Part shown: in pieces, positions 46,601 to 58,600 of the stretch
Position numbering within the stretch: the stretch's first letter is position 1
Layout of the letters: each line of letters opens with the position of its first letter
Source: Symsagittifera roscoffensis
Taxonomy: Eukaryota > Xenacoelomorpha > Acoela > Convolutidae
Direction: 5' to 3'
DNA: 64,000 nucleotides
Assembly (NCBI RefSeq): GCF_963678635.1
Contig: NC_087066.1
Span: 20,491,996-20,555,995 of the forward strand
Made by a program: the position numbers and the translations under genes
The notes under the pieces: model-generated
Database searches by the model: none
What the model was told of the DNA's origin: nothing
The model's input: the letters and a program-made list of their open reading frames with translations, nothing else

Positions 46601-49600
46601 AAATTTTTGCTCAAAACTGAAATTTTTTCATCTACTCGAACAGTTTTTTTGACAGGACAGTTTAAAATCTGATATTTTTTTGAAAAATATTGCACCTTGA
46701 TTAAAAGTATTCTGTAATTTTTTTGCGATATTGTGCAGTTCCAAATAAAGTCTTTAGTCGTGTTTTAGGAGAAATTACGTACAATTATGATAGTTGAGTC
46801 CCAGGAAAAAGTAAGCATGAAAAAGCGTTATTGAAATTTTTTGTAAGATTTTAATACTTGACCCAACTATCATACTTGTACCGAGGTTGGAAATGAATTT
46901 GTTCGCCCAAAAAGGTCTGTCTACCTCTTGAGAAATCCCTAGACACACCCATGATTTACTTGTCGTATTTCAAAACTATTTTTTTTTCTAATAATGCCCG
47001 CTCTAAATTTCTTGAAAATTGATTTTTTTTCGATTTTTTGTGGATAAGAGTTGACGTGGATTGGGGCCCACGACAAATCAACATCGATTTTTGTCGACCT
47101 AAAAATTCAAATTTTTGAAAAACAAAAACCGTGGCGTGTTTCAAAACTTAATATTTTGCTTGAAAACATGTTTCAAGCGAAATTAAATGGCAATATCGAA
47201 ATTCAGTCGCGCCATTAAAATAAAATGCCTCGAAAGCAAAAAAAAAATACATAATCAAATTAGATTGAGAGCAAACAACAACAACAACATTATCAAGTTA
47301 TATCGTACCGAGCCAGCTGTCGAGAATGATGGAGAAGATCCTCATCTTGCTGCTGTCCTCCATCTCGGTGAAGGACAGATAGTTGAAGTGTCTCGTCAGT
47401 CGAGCAGTGATCGGATTCCTACCTCCTCCCGGGGGACCCATCGCACCCAGGAATGTGATGTCGACCAGGGTGCGGAAGGAACCGATTGCTTTGCGGTCGT
47501 ACCACCCCGAGTGATCCATGAACTGTCTGATCAACTCGATCGGCGGCTGGGCCCCGTATGTCTCGAGGGCGGGCATGTTCAAGTCATCGATGAAGAAGAC
47601 TGAGTTCTTGCCCAACGGAGGTCCGAAGATTCCCTTTCGTCTGAAAATTAACACAATTTGAAAAGTTTTGTATTTTGAATTGAAGAATATTTATTAGCGA
47701 TGCAACAATTAGCAGGAATCAAAAACTGTCAAATTAATTTCGGATCTCTTTATCTATTTACCACTTTGGTACTTCGTAAGAATTGCCACCCCTTTAATGA
47801 ACCCGTCCAACTGTTGAGCATTATGTGAATTTTGACCTAATAACAAATCTCCCCCTTTTTGCAAAATATATAGTTCCTATAGTTCCTACTTGCTGATACA
47901 CATCAATCGACATTGTGAAAAGTTTATAGCTTGTAACCTTTTGTCCAGTTTGGAGTCGATGAGATCTTGAGTCTGATTGGCTGAAGTCCTGGCGGAGAAA
48001 GTGAAGAACTCAGTCACTAAGTTGGACGGCATGTTCTTCAGAAGCTTGTCCGCTATGGTCAGTGTTTTACCAGTTCCAGTCGGACCCACACACAGCAGCT
48101 GGAAATAAAAGCAACACATCTGACTGAGAGATCTGTTTAATTCGACAAATACTATTATAGCTATCAAACAAAATGGTTCAAAAATAATCAGGACTACTCA
48201 TTCTCGAAGAACCAAAAAATAACTTGTTATTGTCAATTTCTTTCGTAAAAAATTCAAAGTTGATTCTCTGGTAAAATAAAGAAATATATGAGCTTGGCTG
48301 AACGATTTTGGGCTGGCAAATGTTACTTTATTCAATTATTCCAATATTTAGAAGGGATTAGTACAGAACATGATAGCTTGGTCCCTAAAACATAGATGGG
48401 CCACAAAAAATATTTAAAGGTTTGTGAATATCTGGAAACACTTTTGCTTTGCAATTGTTTTCCAGCATTTTTATACTTTTCATAAAAACAGCGGGACGAA
48501 TCTTTCATAACTGTATTGAGGGATCCAATCTAGTGATGACTCACCGGTTTCTTGTTTGTGATGAGCATGTGTATGACGTATGCACTCCTGATGGTGTCCA
48601 GGGTGGGGACCATAATGTCAGAGTAGGACACTCCAGAGGGCACTGCAAACTGCTCCGCCCCTTTCATCCAGTTCACCCAAGTGATCTACTCACACAACAA
48701 TGCAGCTTAATAAAAAATATGATCCGATTTATTCTAGCGTGAAATTAATGATGACTATACGTCTTATTGAAAGCAGTATGAATGCATTTAATTTGATCAA
48801 GGTTATTCTGGTGAAAAAGGATTGCATTCACTGTAACTTGGCATACTAAAATGATTACTATATATCATGACTACAGAAGAAAGTATTTAATTGAGTAGTC
48901 GTCAAGTTCGCCCCCACTTAGTGAATTCCAACAACCAATACGGTGTAAGTGAAGTCTCATTATGGAAATTTATCAATACTCAAGGAGGGTGGAAAAGAAA
49001 AAGAACTTCTGCCACAAACGAAGTTTAAAATAATTTTGGATGAAGGTAAACTACGGATGAAAATGCATAATTTAAGAAAGAGTTACGCGGCGAGGGACGT
49101 CTCCGATATAGGGAAAAGTGATGGGCTTCACAATTTCCTTCGTTGGCACTAGCTTCAAAAGACATCTAATTTCAAGTCGAGAGTCAAGACCAAAATAGAA
49201 GCAAATCAAAATACACCAACCCAAATCAACGTAGAATAAGTTTAACTTCTTTTTTCTACCTTGCACCATGGTTAACTTCTGTTGATGCTACAGCTCTAAA
49301 GTTATTTTCAATATTTTTTGACATGAAAATCGGTGCGTTGAAATAGTAAATGCGCGGCAGTTGTAAGGGTAGGAGTGGGAGGGGGCGTCAATTAGACTAA
49401 ATTAGCAACAGAGGGGAGGCAGACTACCTCTGCCTTGGCGTCTTCATCCGCCTCCTCCTCTCCGGTGCCAGTGTCCCCCTGACTGAGTCCCCCGTCGTCC
49501 AACACGTAGTCATACACCAGACCCCCTTCTGGGAATGGAAGCTGCGCCTGGAATGAACAAACCATTTAAACATTGCAAGTGAGCATGAACTAATCATGAA

Positions 49601-52600
49601 CAAACACGAATTTGCAATTTCCAAGCTATTTTTGCACTATTAAATAGTTAACTGAATATATAACAGAAAATAAACATAAAACATAAAAAAACCTGGACAA
49701 ATGAAGGCTCTCCCATCATTTAACTTTCAATTCGATGATCAATTTCAGGCGTAATGTGATTTCAATGTCGAATCAAATGGAAAAACATGCAATGTAAAGT
49801 TGAGGGGGAGGGGATGGAAAAAGCGCAGTGGGATAAGTGAATAGGTGGGTACCTCGTTGTCTCTCATCTTGACTCTGAGCCAGTTGCTGAACTTCTCCCG
49901 GCTGCTCTCGTCACAGGTGCCGCCCACACTCCACACGAGGGAGAATATGAACCAGGGCTCGATCAGTTTAGGCAGCTGTTCAATCACATCCTGCGAGATT
50001 GGCTTGTCACCCTGTCAATAAATTAATAATGATACCAGCAATGTTATTTCAAACAAATTTTGGGAGCGGTGTTGAAGTTACTAAGCTTCCGCTGCTCGAT
50101 CGAAAGGTCGCAGGGTCAAAGCCCACTATGATTCATACTCGCTGTGTTGTCATAAACTCTTTTCTTAAATCCCTTATTATCTAATCTTAACGTAACGAAT
50201 CAACAGCTGCTTGGTATGAGATTTTCATCAAACAAGATATAGCTCCAAAAGGAAACTAAAATCGATGAATAAAAACTGAAATTAATTATTAATTAATATC
50301 AAGAGTACAACCAGCAGCGTGCCGAGGGGGGGGGGGGGGGGGGCAAAGAAAAATTTTTGAGTGCGGAACGCGCGCCGAAAAAACAAAAAAGACAAAATAG
50401 GGCCCTTATAGTATTTTCAGAGAGCTTGCCAAATCAAATTGATCGACCTAAAAAAAGGTCCGCAAAATTTTAAAAAATTTTTAGAAAATCCCCCCCCCCT
50501 AAAAAATTTCTGCGCACGCCACAGCGTACAGCTGACAAAATTTCATTGTTTTTTCGTTAAATTGAAATTTTTTTGGTGAAAGAGTGGGTTAAGCGGCCCA
50601 TCTTTTTCTTTTTTGACTCTCCAAACATTTTCAAATTATTATCAAAAATGAATATATGAAATTTGTAGTAGTTGATATGGTCATGAGATTTTATCTACGT
50701 CCTATTGAATTCCAGGTAAGAATTAATTTCAAAAATAAACTTGCCTCTTTAGGTAAGAAGGGTGTGAAGAAACACTCCAGCAGCTTAAGAAGCGAGAAGG
50801 TCAGACACCCGTCGACCGAAGTGACAATCTCCTTACAGTCACTCCTGATGAACTCCACTGCCGGTTCCATGTACACATCAAACAGCTTCTCAAAAACGCT
50901 TTTCTGGTCGAAGAAGATCTCTGGCAGACGTCTTAGCCAGCAGAACACGAACGGAGACAGACCCAGGCTGCTGGGTTCCAAGTAGACCATACCACATCGA
51001 CTCACTGTAGCGGGCGAAGCAACCGCCAGATCAGCCACTTCGAACATCATCGTCATCGCCTGAAGTGAAAACCAACATTCATAGGTTTGTTCTGTGGTCA
51101 ATGAAACCGGGTCAATTGAGCAGTATTCTCAATAGAACCCAATAGGGGAGCCCGGGTTGGCGTCCATACAAGAAAAAATACCTATCACACAATTTCATAT
51201 ATGGAGTCTATGAAAAAAAGTTATCATACGATAACCATTAAAAGAAATTATATGATAAGTTTTTTTCAATCAATTTTGTAGTTCAAAAATGATCTTAATT
51301 TGGTTTTAAAATCAAATAAAACAAGTTTATGACAGATTTGTTACATGAGAGCAATTTTGCCACCAAAATTTTTTTTGTGTATAAAAATACTCATCCTATA
51401 AATTTCATACGTGAGAATTGTATGATATGCTTTTTTCCAAAAAAAATGTGAAATAGAGAAGTAAAAATTTTTTTAACCATTTTTGATTGCAAATTTGATT
51501 CTGAGCTCAAATAAATGTTTTAAAGAAAAAGTTTTGCATGCAAATGTGATATTTTGTGTCTATAAAGTAGTCTAGGTGAAGTTTGTCACACAAAAAAAAA
51601 CAAAAAAAAAACTCCTAAGCCAGTGTTTTGCGAAGAAAGACAAATAGTATTTTTCGTTTTTTTTTAATCAAAATATACCTGTACCTGTAAAAAAATAGGC
51701 AATTTTTTTCAATCACTGAATTTCTCAAGAAATAGTTTTCTAGCCACATACAAACAGTTACGTTTTTTCTTTTATAGAATACTGTGTGTGAAATCGAATC
51801 TTTACAATAATTTAGATAGCGAAAATCGCCGAATGCTATTTAATTGGTTAGTATATTTTTGGGCAAAAAACAACACTTAAGAAATATATTTTTCAAACTG
51901 GATTGTCGTTTTTTTGCGTGGTGTGATAAAAAGATTTTAACGAAAAATAGAAATTAGGCATATTCGACATTCATAGTAAAATAGAACAATTGAAAAACAG
52001 TTTTTGAAGAAAAGTAATTAGAAAAACGAAGAAAAAATCAAAAAAAAATTTAAACAAAATTTTTTGCAGAAAATTTTGAATTTTTAAGTTTTTAATTCAA
52101 AACTTGGCGCTAAAAAACTCCAAAACATAACTTAACTCGAGTAAAACTAAGTTTTCACGGCGAAAATTAAGCTTAAATAAGCTAGCTTTTTTAAGCCTGC
52201 TTAGCCTCACCTTATTAGCTTGTAATAAGACTCAAAATCAAAAATTTAAAACTAGTTTTTCTCCACACTGAAAAAAATGTTTCAATTTTTTAAGTCGTTT
52301 GAAATCATTACTGAAAGGGCTTTCATAAGATATATCACTCAACCCATTCCGATGATTACTTGTGGTACCTGATTTTGTTTAAAAGAGAAAAAGAAAAAAA
52401 TTAAAACACACCCGAAAACAAAGTTCCTCCACATTTTTCAAAATGTCGGAAAAATAAAATTTCGGATGCTATTTTTTATAATTTTCGTGAAAAAAAAGTC
52501 ATGGCAAAAAGCTTGTTATTAAATTCCCTATTGCGAAAAAAGCTTATTATGATATTTCACTGCAAGGGAAAAACGCTTTTTTGCTATTTTTTTCTACAAT

Positions 52601-55600
52601 GAAATTGTATGATAAACATTTTTTTCATAGCATGATATTGTATCATGAGCATTTTTGTCAACCTTTTGTCAACCCATGAGTAGGGGCGAAGTAGCTAAGT
52701 ATCCGCTTGTCAGTATAAAGGCTCGAGACCCGCCCTGATGCCACGAGCGGTTCTACATAAAAAGTTGAACAGCTCGAGAGTTCTCCCTTTCCATCGTGAA
52801 TAAAATAGGCCTCCATGTGGAGATTTTTTGATTTTTAAAGAACAATTATACAACATGATTTACGAATTTTCCACTGATTATGATTTATGTGTGATATTGG
52901 GTGATTTCAACGTACACTTCTTTAATAATAAAGACAATCGTTATTTACTCCTCCAAGATGTCTTTCAAGAGTTTGGTCTGAAACAAATTATAAACGAACC
53001 AACACATTGCTCTGGAAATATTTTAGACTTAGTAGCTATTACAGATGAAATAAAAATATCGCAATTAAACGTGATCCCTTTCGAAGTTTCTGACCATCAT
53101 GTTATATCTTTTCTACTACCAATAAGTGTTTCAATGGCAGAACGAATTTTAAAACCTTACAGAAAATGGGACAATATTGATCTTATAGAATTAGCTGGAG
53201 AAATAGAAAGTAACTTACTGGTCAATCAAATCAGTTTCGAAGAAAACAACACAGCCATGAAGGATTTCTCTGACATAGTAGCTGAAGTTACAATTGATAT
53301 TAACCCAACTAAATTTCGGCTTTTTAGAAAACGTAACTGCAAATTTTTTGACCATGACTTGCAAACGATGAAGTAAAAGCGCCGTAAGTTTGAACGAATC
53401 TTCAATAAAGTTCCTTCACTGGAAAATAGATTGACTCTGAAGAATGCCAATCTGGATTGTCGCAAGTTATTTAAAGAGAAACAGTTTGATTACTACAATA
53501 GGGAAGTAAATCGTATCAAATCACAACCAAAGAGCTCATACAGTTCTTTCAATGAAGTTTTAGGAATTGATACGAGATCAGTGCTACCCAATAATTGTTC
53601 TTTATCAGATCTGGCAGATAAATTTAATACTTTCTTTATTGAGAAAATTGAGAGCGTCATTGCTTCATTGAAACCTCATAACTTTTATTACCGTGACTCA
53701 AATGAAACATTAGCCAGAGACAAAGTGAAATTTAGTTCGTTCAATAAAGTTACTTGTGATGATATTTATAAAGCAATTGCATCCATGTCCAATGCTACCA
53801 GCCCCTGCGATTCTATGCCAACTGAGATTATGAAGAAAATTCAAAAAAGCTGGGTGCCAACTTTTACTGGCATACTGAACAATTGTTTACAGAAAGGACA
53901 TTTCCCAAATGTTTTCAAGTTAGGCATTATAAGTCCTTTTCTGAAGAAAGCAACACTTGATAGAAATCTGTTGTCTTCTTATAGACCTGTTACCCAATTA
54001 TCTTTTTCATCCAAAATTTTTGAGAGAGTAATCTCGATTCAATTGCTGCATCTTTTAAACAAGCTTGATATTCTCGATCCTTATCAATCAGCGTATCGTA
54101 AAGGATATAGCACTGAATTAGCACTTTTGAACACCAGTAATGACATTCTTAACAAGCTTTCAAGCAAATGCCCCGTAATCTTAGTGGCTCTTGACTTAAG
54201 TGCTGCCTTTGACACGGTCTCTCATGATATTTTATTACGCCGTCTGGAAAATTACACTGGACTTGAAGGAGCAGCTCTTGAACTTTGTAAGTCTTATTTA
54301 TGTGGTCGCTACCAGGCAGTTAAAATTAGTAGCTGGTTATCTTCGACTGAATCTGTGAAAAATGGAGTTCCCCAAGGATCCATATTAGGTCCTCTATTTT
54401 TTAGCATTTACCTTTTACCTCTACGGTCTCTCTTTTTATCTCTTGATTTGAATTATCAAATTTATGCGGATGATGGTTTAATTTACTTATCAGCCGCAGA
54501 TTTAAATAGTTCAGTTGATCATCTGAATGCAAGTCTAGTCAAAATTACCAAATGGTTTGAAATGAATAATTTGAAAATAAATTCTGATAAAACAGAAGTT
54601 CTGTTTGTTGACAGGAAGGTTGCAAGAGAAATAAACATACGTGTTAATAATGAAATTATCAAATCAGAAGACACACTTACAGTGCTTGGTTTTATTTTTG
54701 ATTCCAAATTTAACTTACAACGACAAATCAATTCTGTTTGTAGCTCGGCCTATTACATTCTGCGGAAACTTTTTAGCATAAAAGCTTTCCTTTCTTTTGA
54801 GACCCGACATTTACTCTGTCAATCCCTTATACTTAGCCGCCTTGACTATTGCAATAGCCTATATTTTGGTTTACCCAATTACCTTTTGATGAAACTGCAG
54901 AAAATACAAAATTCAGCTGGACGATTTGTATTCCAACTCAAGAAAGGAACACCAACCAGCCCTTATCTACATGATCTACATTGGTTACCAGTCTCGAAGC
55001 GAATTGAGTTCAAACTACTGTGCATTGTTTTCAAAGTACTAAACCGAAACTATTTATGTCCAGCATTTTTAAGAGACATACTCAAATTAAAACAAAATAG
55101 CTATAGCTTGCGTGATGGTCCAAAATTGGTAGTACCCAGAGTTAATTCAAGTTTAGGTAGAAGATCTTTCAGCTATTGTGGAGCAAAACTTTGGAATTCA
55201 CTGCCCCAGAAAATGCGAGAAGAAACGGACTTTCAGTTATTCAGAAAATCACTGAAGACACATTTATTCAGATCTCATTATTACACATCGGCCACGTACT
55301 AAGGAGACAGACAAAACAAACACCTTTGAGTACCAAAAAGGGTGTATAATCCAGCAATGATGATGATGATGATGAATAAATCAAAAAGCTTTTACTATGA
55401 CATTTAAAATAAACACTTCTATAAATTCTCTAAAAAGTTTTAATAATAATCTCACGAAGCCATTTAGCTTCATCTTCATTATAACACAGGCAACAGAGAG
55501 TTGAAAAAGTTAATGATAGCAAGGAAACAGAAAAAAAAACTGTTCAAAGAAAATCAAAAAAGAAATTCAAAGAGCCAAAAAGTTCTTCAAATTTCAAGAA

Positions 55601-58600
55601 CAATTTATGGTCAATACTTTTTGTGAGAAAATCAACTCAATTTGAGAAAACTGGATCAATATTAAAGCTTTAATTCCGCTGGTAAATCTGAAAATCCATA
55701 TCCACTTTCAAAACTAGAAATCAATCACGTTTTACGTGACCTTTACACTTTCGCTGTGCGATAATGGAGCTTGTCCTCCTTTTAAAAAAGGAATCGAACT
55801 GAACCTAAAAAAATTAAAAGCCAAGTCGCGAAAATGTAATTTTGAGCCTGAAGAAATTTTAAGACTTTTTTCTAGAAAAAAATTATCACGACTTCTATAA
55901 AAGTCTTCATCGACTTTTAAAACAGAAATGATGTTTCATCTAATAGTGATTATTTACCTCGGTGAGTTTGATGATCTCGCCGGAGCTCAGACAGAGCTTC
56001 TTGTTGTCATCCAGCACTGTGTTCATGTTCTCGATCCAGACGGCGTCCACTGGCCCGTCGAACATATACCACCTCTTGTCATCATTCTGAGCTGTAGTCC
56101 CGATTCGGATCAGAGACGACAAGATCCCATCAGTCCTAAATCAGGTTCCTTTACATTTCTGGCATCTGTCCATTCACGTATGAACAATTAGAAACCAAGT
56201 TAATTTTACAATTTTACGAGGGATGGGAAACTGAAAAGCCCTAAGCATTTATTAACAATGTAAACAGAGAAACAAACTGCCTCATGATGGCTATCAGATC
56301 TATCAACTGAGCTACCGACGGCTGTTCGAAAACCTTCACAAATATTTAATCATAATGATAATAATAATAAATTGGTTTCAGGCAGAAAATACTCAAAAGT
56401 ACACAAAACATTTAAACAAGGCTGCTCGTTTCAGGGCGAATTCCTGAATGTTCTGACTGCCTTTTAAAGTCTATGAAGCAGTAATAACATGAAAAAATTG
56501 AAGGTAAAAAAAGAAAAAAAATTGACAAAAATTTTGTAAAAAAAATTTGCGATTTTTTATGAAAAATCATCCCCCCCACACACCATATAAAGAACAAAAG
56601 TGATAAATTTCGCTTCTAGCAACAAATCAATTATGGCAAAAAAGCTTCCTTCAACCAATTTGGAACGATTTCTAAGACGGATTAAATCTACGCTTACGCT
56701 TTAATAGCGCAAAATATATCGCGCGTTAATTGTCCCAAATTGGCCAAAACGCCAATCTTTAAACCCACATAACTTTACGAAAAAAGATCACAGGAGAAAT
56801 ATCTTTTCAAATTTAAGCTCAAGACAACAATATATTTTGAATGATTTTCAAAAAAAAATCCGTCAAAAATGGCTAGTTAAAAAGTCGAAATTTGTCTGAA
56901 GAAAAAAAACCATCACGAGCATAAATAATCCGTTACTTTCGCATCGAAGGAACAATAACTTCATTTATTAGGAAACAGCAAGACTGCTCGCATCAGGGCG
57001 ACGTCCTGAATTTTCTGTCTGCCCTTTAATGCCTATTTTCTCAATTTAAATGAAAGTGAAGAAAAATTTGAAAAAATGGAAAAATTTGATTAATTTTTTT
57101 TGGAAATCATCTCCCGCACGCTAATTAAAGCACTAAGTACTTTATTTAACATTAAATAACATATTAATAAGAAACAATAGCACGCGTCAATTCAATTTGG
57201 AACAATTTTCAAGCCGGATCAAATCACCGCTTACGCATTAGTAGCGCGAAATAAATCGCGCGTTAATTATTCCAAATTGACAACTTATAAATCCCCATGA
57301 TTTAACAAAAAACGATCACAGGTAAAACATATTTTTTAAATTTGAGCTCAAAAAAGCAATACCACAAAAATTGCTAGTTTAAAAGACGAAGTAGGTCTGG
57401 AGGAAAGACTCACCCGAGCACAAATATTTCGCCATTTTCTTTGAAAGTAGTCGGAACAGAAATGTTCTGAAGTTAGGAAACGAAATGTTCCGAAAATGAA
57501 TATTAAAATCCAGCAAAATCAAAAAGCCCGAATTTCTCCTCTGTCGCCCTAGACTCGAACCATTGACCTAATGATATAAACACATTATACAATGCTCCGC
57601 TCTGCCTACTGAGTTATCGGCGGCTGTTACAAAAACTTCTCGGTAGACAAAGGATAGGGGTGTCCTGGTAAAATTGAGAAAGAGGTTCCAAGATTGAGAG
57701 AGAGGTTCTATAAAACACTAATTTTAAGCAAATACAGCAATTAACTAAATCAATATGCGCCGGTCGGTTGTTTTAACATTTTTTCTCAAACGTAATTAAC
57801 CTGGCTCATTTGCGCTAACTTATTCGATACTTTTCTTGACAACAACGAAGCAATAAATGGAACAATTTTGAGGCACTTTATTTAAATCAGGAACCCAGTT
57901 GGTTTGTCGGGACCCCTCTATCACCCTTGTACCAATTTCTCGAATATTTAACAATTTTTTTTAAGGAAACTGAAAATGTTCAGAAGTTATAAAGCAAAAA
58001 TTTCAAAATGAATTTTAAAATTAAGCAAAATGAAAAACGTAAATATCTCCTCCGCCGACCCGGACTCGAACCAGGGACCTAAGGATATCAGCACTTTCTA
58101 CAGTCCTCCGCTCTACCAACTGAGCTATCGGCGGCTGCTAATTATTAATCAGAAATAGCTATCGAATTTTCGTTGACAAATTTGGTCGGTCACCAGCAGT
58201 AAAAATTGATAATCCATCTCTTCTACGACTTATACAAATCTTTTGTGAACATTTACATGCAAAATTTTTATTCATGTAATCCATTGTTAGTTAGGATAGT
58301 TCTGACTGTAGCCACATATTTCCATGCGCCGTAAAACCGATGCTTACAACAGATGTTTATAAAAACACTATTATTTTGAACCTTATTCATGAAAATCAGA
58401 AGAACCACTCACCATTCATGGGTTAGCAGATCAAATTCTCCGTACAACTGACCCATCGTAATTGACTTAGGATTCAGCACATATGTATGTACAGCCTCAT
58501 ATTGACCTCCGCCAATAGCTGGCTGACCTTTGAGCGAGGTCAAGGCCGCCTGCAGAGTACTGTAGCACTTTGTTTTCCCGGAGCAAGTCGGACCCACCAA

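Larger units (their letters stand above)
52828..55379 (+). mobile_element. CR1/L2-like non-LTR retrotransposon (LINE), 5'-truncated
   Basis: Reading frame for the C-terminal half of an APE-type endonuclease, a reverse transcriptase and the CR1/L2-type C-terminal region, ending at a TAA (55,300-55,302). The 3' tail is (atg)n microsatellite, gatgatgatgatgatga. The 5' part of the endonuclease is missing, as expected from target-primed reverse transcription. Inserted antisense in dynein intron 7. Confidence 0.9.

Noticed and set aside
47187-47603. 138-aa plus-strand ORF
   Set aside because: Antisense of dynein exon 13.
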